Source: Semisulcospira habei
Taxonomy: Eukaryota; Mollusca; Gastropoda; Semisulcospiridae
Reading direction: 5' to 3'
Assembly (NCBI GenBank): GCA_036245525.1
Contig: BTPG01000005.1
Span: forward strand, 211,295,416-211,359,415
Length of the DNA stretch: 64,000 nt
A program made the position numbers and the translations under genes. Position 1 is the first letter of the stretch, and each line of letters begins with the position of its first letter. The notes beneath the pieces are model-generated. The model saw only the letters and a list, made by a program, of their open reading frames with translations. It was not told where the DNA came from and searched no databases. Below are positions 26,163 through 37,278 of this stretch, in pieces.

Positions 26163-26266
26163 TTAACCCTTTGCGTGTCGGTAGCGGTTTTAGTCGCGAT
26201 GATTCCTGTTGGAATTCCTGTTGGACTCATCACGACTAAAACCGCTACCAACACGCAAAGGGTTAA
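26163..26266. mobile_element. TTAA-flanked perfect hairpin, family D
   Basis: 104 bp including TTAA at both ends. The arms CCCTTTGCGTGTCGGTAGCG and CGCTACCAACACGCAAAGGG are nearly perfect, and the centre is GATGATTCCTGTTGGAATTC. The CCC...GGG ends inside TTAA suit a piggyBac-type MITE. Confidence 0.8.
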
Positions 26267-26619
26267 AAGCTCATCTTGACTTTGTTCCAACATTGGCTCT
26301 ATACATTAACCCCTCCCCTTCAATTGCACGACAATCACAACCGTACTAGGAACATAGATACACATTGGTCGCAGCACGAGGCAGAGAACCTTTTGAGCCA
26401 CCGCAGTCCCGAGAGCCGGCTTACATCAATACTTTTTCTGAAAATGTATTCAGTTATTAATGCGAGGTTTTCTTCATTTTTAAGTAAAAAAAAAACAAAT
26501 AATGGTTTTTAATTGTTTTAAAAATAATTCCGAAAACGTGTAGAAAATCACAATTTGACCCAATCATCTATTTTTTCCTAGGTTTGAGAAAATCAAGGGT
26601 CAGGTTTTAGTTGCTAAAA

Positions 26620-26735
26620 TGAAAAGTGGTCTACCTTAACCGTTTGCGTGTGGGTATCGGTCTTAGTTCCTGTAGGAATCATCGCCACTAAAACCGCTAG
26701 AGACACGCAAAGGGTTACGGTAGACCACTTCTCCA
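26620..26735. repeat. Hairpin family D variant in an outer inverted repeat
   Basis: TTAACCGTTTGCGTGTGGGT and CGCTAGAGACACGCAAAGGG form a family D hairpin. Outside it AAGTGGTCTACC and GGTAGACCACTT extend the palindrome, so this copy inserted into, or co-opted, another palindromic site. A second palindrome containing AAGTGGTCTGTG / CAGACCACTT follows at about 26819-26850. Confidence 0.65.
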
Positions 26736-27164
26736 CTCCAAAGTTCTGCGCAAGCGGCACAGATGATAAGATATAACACTGGATAGCTCATTCCTACGTG
26801 GCAAAACGCGGAAAATACAAGTGGTCTGTGTACAAACAGACCACTTCTACATCAAGGAACAATTACATTTTGAACTTATAACTATTCAGATCTGACTTAG
26901 ACCAGTTTTCCACTAATTTGTTTCACAAAGTTCGTGGACAGATAGCGTGTAACTAACGCTAAACCAGTCTTCAATTTTCAGACTATGTGAATCTAATTTT
27001 CTAACGGCTGCCCCATAGGTATAATTCATATTTCACCCGTGGCGCTCTGTCACATGATAGATCTATGTCTGTAGTATGGCCCGGGCACTTCAACCTATTA
27101 CATCCTGACGCTAATTACAAAAAAACAACAACTTATTTTTAAGGCTATATTACAGATTAGGAAA

Positions 27165-27250
27165 TAGATCAACCATTATAGTTCAAGGGTCGAGCCAGAA
27201 TAGCTTGGCGCCTCAGGAGCCAAGCTATTCTGACACCATCACTATCATAG
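27165..27250. repeat. Hairpin family A
   Basis: The arms GAGCCAGAATAGCTTGGCGCC and GGAGCCAAGCTATTCTGACACC surround a four-base loop region; the outer part ATAGATCAACCATTATAGTTC is partly mirrored by ACTATCATAGTCAAAT. Confidence 0.65.
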
Positions 27251-27670
27251 TCAAATTTACTTCAAGCAATAGTTTATCAAAATGAAAATGGAAAGTTTTC
27301 GAGACAGACCAGTCTTCATGTACGCCATTCAGTTTCAGGAAACAGTTGAGGAAGTGTGCTCCGCACGCACCACTCCGATACTGAAGGGCACATTTCCAGT
27401 TTGATGTTAGTCATAAATCCCTCGTGAGAATCTTTCCTTTTTTGTCGTTCAGAATCCCATGAAAGAAAGAAACACTGTTAAAAAAGGTGAATTACAACAC
27501 ACTTTATTAAGTTTTCTGGGTAAAATAAGCACGTTTTGTAATTGTCCTTTTAAATGTGTTTCGTTTTTCCTCAAAAATTTTAATATGTTGTAATTGGGTT
27601 TTTTTCAGCGTATTTCTTTCTTTCTTGCGATTTCCTTTGCATTAGCGGTTACAAGTTTGGTCTGGATATC
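27251..27670. other. Non-coding, nothing recognised
   Basis: A/T-rich spacer between a hairpin and the 3' tail of the next LINE. Confidence 0.5.
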
Positions 27671-30600
27671 TAATAATAATAATAATAATAATAATTACGG
27701 TATTTATAATGCGCTTATCTTATAATAATTATAACTCTTAGCGCGCACTCACAACTCGCGCCCGCATGCGCAAGCTTTAGACAACGACTCACGAACCACA
27801 AATAGTGAAATACATTACGACAGTTTGCTTAGGGTGGGGAGTGTGGTGGTATAGTGCTAGAACTGTTGAAAGAGGTGAGTTTTGAGAGCTGACTGGAAGG
27901 AGGAGAGAGTTTTTTTCTGACGGAGAGAGAGTGGGAGAGTGTTCCAGATGGATGGACCGTATACTGAGAAGGAGCGGGGGCCGAAAGTGCTGAGTTTGGT
28001 GCGGGGGATGTGGAGGCGGAGAGGGTCGGAGGCGGAGCGGAGGGAGCGGGAAGGAGTGTAGTGGTGAAGTAAGTTTGAGAGATAGGCGGGAGCGTAGCTG
28101 TTCAGGGATTTGTAGCAGAGATACAGAATCTTGTATTGGATGCGTTGGGGATGGGAAGCCAGTGAAGGAGTTTGAGCAGGGGAGTGATGTCGGATTTTTT
28201 CTTTCTGAGGACGAGGCGGGCAGCATTTTTCTGGACGCGCTGGAGAGTGAAAGTGGTGGAGTGAGGGAGGCCGGAAAGGAGAGCGTTGCAGTAGTCGATG
28301 CGAGATAGGATGAGAGAGACAGCAAGTTTGGTGGCAGCTTCGGTAGTGAGGTATTTTCTGATCTGACCGATGCGGCGGAGGTGGAAGTAGCATGCCTGGG
28401 CCGTGGCGGAAAGAAAGCTGGTCATGGAAAGAGAGAAATCGAGGATAACGCCGAGGTTTTTGGCCGAGTCAGAGAGGGAGATGGGGGTGCTGTCGAGTTG
28501 AAGGTGGAGGGAGAGAGGGAGCTGGGAAAGTTCTGGCGAGTGCCTACCAGCATGGCTTCCGTTTTGTCGTCATTCAGTTTAGGCTTGTTTGCTGTCATCC
28601 AGTTTTTCACGTCTTTGTAGCAGTCAGCCGTGCGAGTCAGTAGTGACTGAGTGTTGTCGACTTTGTCTTTGTCTAGTAGTTGTGAGTCGTCAGCGTAGAG
28701 GTGGTGGTGTATGTGGTGAGACTGGATGATGTTGGACAGGGGTGACGTGTAGAGTGTGAAAAGGACCGGGACTAGGACAGACCCTTGTGGAACTCCGCAG
28801 GAGAACGTGACTGGGTTGGAGGAGACGCCGTCGATGGTGACGGACTGCTGCCTGTCGGAGAGGTAGGAGAGAAACCAGAAGTGAGCAGAGTCAGTGATGC
28901 CAAAGAAATGGTGAAGGCGGTGGAGGAGGATAGAGTGGTCTATGGTGTTGAAGGCGGCAGAGAGGTCGAGTAGCGTAAGAAGGGAGATGTTGCCCGAGTC
29001 GGTGGAGAGAAGCAGGTCGTTTAAGATATGTAGAAGGGCTGTTTAAGTGCTGTGATGTTTGCGATAGGCAGACTGGAAGGGACTGAGGGGGTTGTTGTCG
29101 GCGAGGTGGAGTTTGAGAACGACCTTCTCAAGAAGATTGGACAGGAAATATAGATTGGAGACTGGGCGATATTGTTTTAGTTCGTTTGGGTCGAGGTTGT
29201 GTTTTCTTAGGAGAGGACGGACGATGGCAGACTTGAAGTTATCAGGGACGGAGCCGTTCCCTAGAGATGTGTTGATGATGTCGGTAATGAATGGCAGAAG
29301 TTTTGGAAGGCCGTCCCGGTAGAGAGAAGCTGGGAGAGGGTCTAGTTCGCAGATTTTGAGAGGCATGGACTTTATGGTCTTGAAAACTTCATCCTGAGAG
29401 ACGGGCTGGAAGGACGAGAGGGGGGTGCCGGAAAAGTGGGTGTCGGGAGGGCAAGGTGGAAAAGGCAGAGTGTCGAGTGTGTTGCGCAGAGTTTGGATTT
29501 TGTCGGAAAAATAGGTGGAAAAAGCGGACGGGAGTTCTTCTTTGCTGTGTGTGTTGGGGAGAGGAGAGTCTTTAGAAATGCCTAGGAGTGAGTTCATGGT
29601 AGCGTAGAGGGCTTTGGAAGAAGTGGATTCAAGGATTTTGTTTTGAACCTGTTTACGTTTGGAGTCGGATATCATTCTGCAGACTTTGGATCTAGTTGTT
29701 TGGAAGATCTGTCTGTGAACGGTGAGGTCAGATGAGCGCCAGCGGCGTTCCACTTGTCGGCGCTCGCGCTTGGCCTCAGCTATGTGGTCAGTGAGCCAGG
29801 GGTCGGGGGGGGGGGGGGGGGGGTCGGTTGGGTATGGAACAGGTGGTGACAGGTGCATGGGTGTCTAGAAGTTTTCAAAAGGAGGAGTCGAAATGGGATG
29901 AAAGATCAGGAGAGGAGGCGGGGTCCAAGAGAAGATCGACAGCTTCGTCGAAGAAGCTCTCTCGGTTGACAGATTTTAGTTTGCGACGAGAGACAAGGAG
30001 CTTGGTTTTTTTCGGGGGAGGTAGGTTGGGGGAGACGAGAATAGCGAGGTGGTCAGAGGGAAGCCCAGAGGAGGTGTCAAAGTCGAGAAAGAGTTGATCG
30101 GAGGTGCGGGTGATGATCCAGTCGAGGGTGTGGCCGAGTCGGTGGGTGGGTTAGGTGATGTGTTGTGTAAGATTGTGGTTTGAAAGTGATGTGCAAAGGC
30201 GTTTTGTGTCAGGGTGGTCGGGTTTGTCGAAGTGGAAGTTAAAGTCGCCAAGAAGGATGTGTGTTCCGAGTCGTGTGCTGTAGTGGTCGAGGAGGAGGTC
30301 GAACTTGGTGAGGAACATGGAGTTTGTGAGTTTGTTTTGAGAGCTTGGAGGGGGCGATAGATACATGAGAAAATGAGGGACTGGCCGGGGAGTGTTGCTA
30401 CGGTCTCGACAGATTCAAAGGAGGGATGAGCAAAAGGTAGAGACTGAGAGAAGGAGAGATGAGCGGAGAGACAGTCCCTGTAGATGATGGCAATGCCACC
30501 CCCTCTGGAAGCGCGCAGGAAGGAGGCCAGGCGGTAGCCACTCGGAGTGACGCTGGCGATGATGTGTTCATCGCCTGCTGAGCGGAGCCACGTTTCGGTG

Positions 30601-31219
30601 ATCACGACAACATCTAGGTCATTGTCTCGAATGAAATCTGAAATCACGTCGGCTTTTCCATCTATGCAGACAGACTGTGCATTGAACAGACACAGTTTTA
30701 GGTTGGGTGGGACAGTTGAGGAAGAGGAAGAAGAAGAAACGGACGAAGAAGAGGACAAATGAAGAGTAGGGTGGGGAGGGGGAAAAGAGGAAGGAGGGGG
30801 GAAAGATGAAGGAAGGGGGAGTGGGGAGGAGGAAAAGACGGGGAAGGAGAACCGGGCGAGAAAGAGGATGCGAGAGGAGGGTGAGGTGGGGAGGGGAAAG
30901 GGGGAGGAAGGAAAGTAGGAAAAGATGAGGAAGAGCGAAGGGGAGGGTGAAGAGGAGGAGAAAGGGGGAGGAGGAGACGAGGAGGAAAAAGCAGGTGGAG
31001 GAGGATGTGGTGAGGGGAGGGAGGGGAGGAGGATGGGGGAGGAGGCGGGCAAAGACAGCAGGGAGCGGTAGGTGAGGAAGACAGGAGAAGAAATGGGGGA
31101 AAAAGGAAGGGATGGGGAGAAGACGAGGAGGCGGGGGGAGGCGGAAGGGGTGTAAGGACATTGGAAAAGGGGAAGAAGTGTGTGGTTGTGGGTGTGGTGG
31201 TGAGTCGTGCCTTCTGCTA
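27671..31219 (-). mobile_element. CR1/L2-like LINE, inactive, 3' (ATT)n tail
   Basis: On the minus strand a Pro/Ser-rich leader is followed by an endonuclease (LCLFNAQSV near 30680, VVVITETWL, HILLGDFNFHFD near 30250) and a reverse transcriptase (YRPVSNLYFLSNLLEKV, LLTLLDLSAAFNTIDHS, CGVPQGSVLVPVLF, catalytic YADD at 28687-28698), ending IWNTLPLSLRQKKTLSSF near 27900. The 3' end is GCGCATTATAAATACCG-like followed by (ATT)n at 27671-27695. Damage: a frameshift near 30370, a G-run at 29807-29822, a TAA at 29043-29045 and shifts near 28425 and 28110. Its 5' side is cut by the ISL2EU-like element; the frame can be followed into 42025 and beyond on the far side. Confidence 0.88.
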
Positions 31220-31221
31220 AT

Positions 31222-31237
31222 ACTCCTTTTGCACATT
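31222..31237 (+). repeat. Left terminal inverted repeat of ISL2EU-like element
   Basis: ACTCCTTTTGCACATT, preceded by the AT duplication. The transposase ATG is 118 bp inside. Confidence 0.8.
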
Positions 31238-31339
31238 TCGGCAGTCGCGCATGCGCAGATGGTATTTTCTCACATTCAGCGGAAATAGGGGGGAACGTTT
31301 CGAAAACAGACGCAGATTGTAACTGAGCCAGCGAAAAAA

Positions 31340-34144
31340 ATGGGAAAAAGTGACTTTTGTTGCGTGTATAAATGTTCAAGACAACGCGATAGAGAAAAAG
31401 GAAAGGGAGGAGTCACCTCTTTTTATCAGATTCCTCTAGGAAAGTCAAAAAAGGCGGCGCAGAGACGAAAGTTGTGGCTGAATGCACTACGACGCGAAAA
31501 CTTCGAACCAACGAAGAACAGTAAGGTTTGCGATCGTCATTTTGTGTCAGGCATGGCAATAAATGACCCTTGTTCGACGGATTACGTGCCTACACTTCAT
31601 CTTGGGTATGGAAATAATATAACCGCCAGAAGAACAGCAACAAGCACCAAAAGAGCCTGCTACTGGTCCGATGAAAAACTTTCAAGTTGGACAGATTCAC
31701 ATCAAAAAGCTCAAATGGCAGGTGTGGTGCCCCCCTTCGCTGCTGCATATGTTGTAGTCGATGACACGGATTGTCATCCGGAGTACACTCAACAAATGTC
31801 TTGTAAGTAATAATATGTTATTACAAAAAGGTCTAATTTTTAAAATAAGCAATTTAAGTGTTAAATCATTCACTCAACCACTTGTTTACATTCTCAATCT
31901 CAGTAGTGGAGTAACTACTGCATGAGTAGCAATTAGGCATATTTTTAAGTTCAATATTGTCACAGAAAACAAAAATCAAATAAACATTAGGTTACTGTTT
32001 AATACATATTTCTTAGCATATTATTACTGAATGCACAGCAAATTTAATATGAACTATTAAGTTACATGTGCAAATGTGTCAAACAAACAGTGGATACGAG
32101 CCTCTAATAAATTTTTTTTCATGTAAAAAAAAAAATCATTTAACTATGCATTTTGGTAATGTAATTTACTTAACTCTCATCATCATGTTGTTCTGTATTT
32201 TACAGCGAAATGGTACTATCTGAATAATCTATATTAAATGATTTTTTTTTTTTTTAACAGCAATCCTGGATCTTCCACAATCAGCAAAAGAAACTTCATG
32301 GCTACGGGGACCTGATCATGATTACTGCACACCTTCAGCTGCAGCTCCAGTTCATCTTCAGGAAGAGCCAGTCAGTGCTTCAACAGTGCAAGACTATGAT
32401 AGGTCTGTAGTACTAGTAGATAACCTGAGGATGGAGGTGATGGAGCTGAAACAGTGTCTTGACAGTGCGCACAGGCAACTCGGAGATAAAAATATCCTAA
32501 TCCACCAGCAAGAAGAACAAATACTTGATCTACAAGAACAGGTTTCCCAGCTGGAAGACAAACTAAAAACAGTTTCTTTTGAGCCAGATACCTTTCTCAC
32601 TGCAGATGAAACTGTACAATTTTATACTGGAATAAAGAACAAGAACATTTTTGATGCCCTCTTCAAACACCTAGAACCTAAAGCTGCAAGAATGCATTAC
32701 TGGCGAGGAGATAATGTAGACTACATGCAGACAAAATCAAGAACAGGAAAGAAGAGGGGACTGACATTGAAACATGAGTTCACTGCAGTAATGATTAGGC
32801 TGAAGCTAGGACTTTTTGTTAATGACCTCTCTGCAAGATTAGGTATCAGTTCTGCTCACTTCTCCAGAATGTTTACTTCCTGGATTCGCTTTCTGCGACT
32901 AGAACTGCAGGGTTTGTGCCGTTTTCCCTCCAGATTTGAAGTGCGGCATTTCATGCCCCCTGAAAGTCAGAAATATTCTAACCTGAGATGCATGATCGAC
33001 TGCACAGAGTTCTTCACTGAGACACCAAGTTCCCTGATTTCCCAACGACAGACCTGGTCTTCCTATAAGCAGCACAATACAGCTAAGGTTTGTCAGAGAC
33101 TTACAGCTAATAAATAACTTTAAAATTTTCCCACTAGTTTTCCTACATGTATTTCATTATATAAAAAAAAATAATATAAAAGACACAAATAGGATTTTGC
33201 TATTTACATTTCAATGTAGTTTATTTTCTTGAAAAAATTCAATTCAATTTCCCTTTTTTTTTGGTACGGGGGTGGTTAAGGTGTGTGTGTGGGAAGGGGG
33301 GGGGGGGAGGTAACATATATGTTGCACATTATTATTTCACTTTTCACTTCAATAAATTATTTTGCATGATAATGATCATGTAATTATATATATTTTTATA
33401 ATTGCAGGTACTCATTGCCTGTACGCCTGATGGAGTTTTGTGCTACATTTCCAAGGTGTACGGTGGTGCAGTATCAGACAAGCACATCACCACCACTAGT
33501 GGATTCCTTGATTTTCTTCATCCCGGTGACATCGTGCTGGCTGACAAGGGATTTGATGTTAAGACAGAAGTGGAGATGAAAGGAGCTACTCTGAATCTGC
33601 CACCTTTTCTGAATCCAGGACAAAAGCAGTTCAGCGCAGAAGAGGTACTATTTTAAAGATGCCATGTTCTTGAATCACTCCACAACATAAATTTAAAAAT
33701 AAAATAAAATATAATTAATCACACAGGCATGCACTCACAGAAACACAACATTAAGATTCAGATTGTTTTGCAGTTTTATTTTTTACTCTCTGTGATGGAA
33801 GCAGTCCTTGCATTAATAAGACAATAAACCAGAACAAATGCAAACACAGAACCAACTGCCAAGTACTGACAGTTTATTGTTAAATGCAATTAACCTTTTG
33901 AGATCAACTATTCAGTGAGTCTTTAATTGTGTTATCTTGTTATGTTTTGATACAGGTGGTGCAAACTAGACAGATTGCTGAAGTGAGGATCCATGTGGAG
34001 CGACTAATTGGTCGAATAAAATGCTTCCACATCTTAGATGGTACCATCCCTCTCACGCTGCATCCACTGTTGGAGGACATTGTGCACACTTGTGCATATC
34101 TGACACAATTCCAGACACCTATCATTGCCTCAAAAACAACATGA
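31340..34144 (+). CDS. THAP-domain DDE transposase, four exons
   Basis: Exons 31340-31802, 32261-33087, 33408-33644 and 33956-34144 join in frame through GT...AG introns (donors GTAAGT, GTTTGT, GTACTA; acceptors AACAG, TGCAG, TACAG) to give 571 residues. An N-terminal THAP zinc finger (CCVYKC ... CDRHFV, about 1-90) binds DNA; a leucine-rich coiled coil (about 190-250) may dimerise it; a helix-turn-helix (LSARLGISSAHFSRMF) precedes a DDE_Tnp_4 nuclease with D401 (CMIDCTEFF), D476 (VLADKGFD) and E524 (RIHVERLIGRIK). All three acidic residues are present and no frame is broken, so the enzyme looks functional. The ATG has AAAAAA before it. The reading depends on my splice choices, but phases agree at each junction. 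A domesticated host gene is the alternative; the terminal repeats argue against it. Confidence 0.9.
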
Positions 34145-34343
34145 TGTAAACGGACAGTATAGTACATAATTTTAATTGGATGTTGAAGAAACTTATGAAA
34201 ATGCACATAAAATCTGAACAATTTCTGAACATATTTTAAATTATTTTTAAAGTAACAATTTATTGTGCTTTATGTTCACAAACTGAGTTTGATGTGTTTA
34301 CAGTATACCAGACATTTGTATCTCACTGAACCTTCAAAATGTA

Positions 34344-34349
34344 AATAAA
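34344..34349 (+). promoter_or_regulatory. Putative polyadenylation signal of transposase gene
   Basis: AATAAA occurs 200 bp after the transposase stop codon in A/T-rich sequence. Confidence 0.45.
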
Positions 34350-34544
34350 TTCAGTATTAGTGATTTTTGTATTAGTTCACAACTTCACTAAGATGATACT
34401 TGATAGCAGTTAACATGAGTGTGAAGTTATATACACCATCCTAAAAACCCTTCATTGAACAACTTGAAATAAGCATTGCATTACAATACCTCTTTGATGC
34501 GCAGTATACATAGAAAATTGCTCACTGCTAAATACCAATTTCAT

Positions 34545-35120
34545 GGAAAGCCCTAGTGACCATTTGGCAGAGGCGTCCAATACCACCGAGCTGACCCAAC
34601 AGACCGATCATACAAATGCGGAGCTTTGGGGAAAGTTTTCATGAAAAAATGTAGATGGCTGGTCTAGTGAAGAAGAGAGCTCTCATTAGTAGTAAGAACA
34701 GATAAATGAAGAAAAAGAACAAATGAGAATGACAGGAATAGTGGGAATTTAAAGCACTAAATTTCCACAAAGTGGGGATAGTATTTATACAGAAACCCCC
34801 CGGCATCCTCACAGGGGGGTGCCAAATGGTCACTAGTGCATCCCATGAAATTGTTATTTAGCAATGTAGCCATTTTCTATGTATGCATTTTGTAATTATT
34901 TTGTAATGTTTATATTCTATTATTTGTTTTTGTAGTGGGGGTGGGGTTTCGATAAATTAGGCTGCACCTCAATGTTCCCTGCATAGGATGTCTTTATTGT
35001 AAAGTGACCATGGAGTGCCTTCAGTGTTACCGGGGGTTGTTTCTGCAGATCTTTTATTTTTGGTGCGATGAAAACATCCATCCAAATTAAACATACCTTT
35101 TGTAGCATTAGAAATATGAT
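34545..35120 (+). repeat. Dispersed repeat J, copy 1
   Basis: The block CCATTTGGCAGAGGCGTCCA ... AAAGCACTAAATTTCCACAA recurs in the same direction at about 36480-36740. A following block (GATAAATTAGGCTGCAC, TCTTTATTGTAAAGTGACC) recurs at 40400-40580 and inverted near 36300-36400. All copies lie within the ISL2EU-like element. No coding frame is shared. Confidence 0.65.
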
Positions 35121-35394
35121 AGTTATAATTGTGGATTTTGTTGTGTTGACTTGGTTTATTTAATAGTTTATTTACCTATCGATTTCTTGGGTAGTTTCCC
35201 AGTATCGTGGATGACTATATATATATATATATATATGCGGATGGGGCGTGAGGTCCTTTTTCCCACAATCTGAGGTCCTGATTCGGTTCTTCACAGTCTG
35301 CTGCACTCTTATAAACAATGACTAAACAAATAAGGTGATGCTGTAAAGTTATTACTTTTTGATTTGTTCCTTGTTGACACTTTATTTTTTGTAA

Positions 35395-35570
35395 ATGTCC
35401 ATAAGCTGTTCGAGTGCCTTCAGTGTTACCGTTGGGGTTGTCTCTGCAGATCTTTTGTATGCGGATGGGGGGGGGGGGTGAAGTCCTTTTTTTTTGTGGT
35501 CCTGATTCGGCTCTTCGCAGTCCGCTGGACCCTTATAAGCAATGATTAAACAAACAAACAAGTAAATGTC
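35395..35570 (+). repeat. Repeat J 3' part, inverted against 36160-36310
   Basis: GTCCTGATTCGGCTCTTCGCAGTCCGCTGG followed by AATGATTAAACAAACAAACA is mirrored at 36165-36230. The (AAAC)n end looks like the 3' tail of a retroposed element. Confidence 0.6.
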
Positions 35571-35636
35571 GAAAAGAATTTTTTTATATTTGTGGTGGAC
35601 ATACATTAGGTTTCAGCCTAAATCTATCTTACCTAA

Positions 35637-35950
35637 CAAATAATAATAATGGATGCTATATACGCGCTTTTCCCCAAATCGGGCTCAAAATCTATAAGCA
35701 ACATACACGCTCACATGCTTCATCCATTCTCACATTCAAACAACACTCATATATCCCTCAAACATGTGGTGTAAAGGCATTGAGATCAGATTGACTGCAT
35801 CCAGTACCATTATTCAAGGGAGAGAGGAAACCGGAGTACTCGGAGAAAACCCTCGGGGACCTGAAAAGTCTCGTACCTAAGTCACATAAGTTCGACCCTT
35901 ATGGGAATCGAACCGGCGACTAACCCACTTCGCCACCAGGTCACCCCATA
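35637..35950 (-). mobile_element. tRNA-like SINE
   Basis: On the minus strand the head has A-box-like TGGCGAAGTGG (35935-35925) and B-box GGTTCGATTCC (35914-35904), closer together than in a tRNA. A middle block TTCTCCGAGTACTCCGGTTT resembles the central domain of widespread metazoan SINEs, and the end is GCGCGTATATAGCATCCATTATTATT, resembling the 3' end of the LINE at 27671. Transcription would be by RNA polymerase III, with retroposition by a partner LINE. Confidence 0.75.
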
Positions 35951-36159
35951 TACAATCTATTTTACTGGAAATCAAACATTTGTTTTAGCGTGAGCATGTC
36001 CATTAATAAAAACAAAACATTTAAATAAAATATATATTTTTAAAGTTTACATTTAATTTCAAAATTAGTAATAAATAAATGTAATAATCCATATAATCCC
36101 ATTGTGATTGCTTATTGCAGCCTGGTTGCTTATTGCAGGGTTTGGACATTGTGTGGTTA

Positions 36160-36770
36160 GGGCTTTGTTTGTTTAATCATTGCTTATATGGGTCCAGCGG
36201 ACTGCGAAGAGCCGAATCAGGACCACCAAAAAAATAACAAAAAAAAAAACGACCTCACTCCCCATCCGCATACAAAAGATCTGCAGAGACAACCCCAACG
36301 GTAACACTGAAGGCACTCTACCAGCCGGTCACTTTGCAATAAAGGCATCCCACGCAGGGGATGCTGAGGCGCATTCTAATTTATTAAACCCCCGGTTACA
36401 AAAACAAAATAGAATATAAACATCATTAAAAAATAGTCACAAAATGCATACATAGAAAATGACTACATAGCTAAAAAACATCAATTCATGGAAAGCACTA
36501 GTGACCATTTGGCAGAGGTGTCCAATACCACCAAACTGACCCAACAGACCCAATATACAAATGAGTTTTGGGGAGAGTTTTCAAAGAAAAAAGGTAGCTG
36601 ACTGGTCTAGTGAATAAGAGAGATAGTAGAATGAAAGAATAGATTAGAAAAGAGACAGAAGAAATGAGAATGATAGGAACAGTGGGAATTTAAAGCACTA
36701 AATTTCCACAAAGTGGGGATACTATTTATACAGAAAACCCCCGGAATCACCACGGGGGGACTTTATTTTG
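36160..36770 (+). repeat. Dispersed repeat J, copy 2 (composite)
   Basis: The first part (36160-36420) is inverted relative to 34910-35570 and the second (36430-36770) is direct relative to 34500-34830. This suggests two elements of the same family in opposite orientations. No gene. Confidence 0.6.
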
Positions 36771-37278
36771 TAAAGTGTACCTACAATGAACTTGTGGTCA
36801 GAGCACTTGAACACCCCCAGTAGTTGTAAGTATTTCTCAACATAGTAACTATTCAGAAAAAGTGTAAATGAATAATATAAACTTTACAAATATGAATTTT
36901 CAAGCATAAATCAAAATAACCAGACAATATTAACACAGCACTTTCAGAATATACTCTGATTTCTTTGTGCAACCACCCCCCCCCCCCCCCCCATTTAATT
37001 TTTTTTTTTTGCCTTTACTCAATTTGGGAGACAAATTGGTAAATCATACTATCTAGACTAAATTAGCCCCCCACCCCCCACAAAAAAAAAAAAAACCAAC
37101 AACAAACAACTAGTACTACAAAAATTTCCAATAAAAATGTACATGTATCCCAAATGCAGTTCTCTTTAAGATCTGCACCCCTACATTTTCATTAATAATA
37201 AAATCACAAACTGCGTAACTATATGAACAAAAGAAAAGCAACCATTAACAATGGGCACACAAATTTACCTACACACAT

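Larger units (their letters stand above)
22037..26562 (+). repeat. Large repeat R2, copy a (interrupted)
   Basis: 22037-22129 and 25062-26562 together align with 46712-47424 plus 48910-50150. Shared landmarks include GTGCTTCGGCACTTGCAT, ATATGTAACGCAAACTAGAG, a palindrome at 25538, a palindrome relic near 25826 and a TTAA hairpin at 26163. No coding frame is shared. Copy a is split by the 22130-25061 insertion. Confidence 0.75.

Noticed and set aside
30619..31236. 205-codon Pro/Ser/Leu-rich minus frame
   Set aside because: Low-complexity GA/CT-rich 5' region of the LINE read in a second frame.
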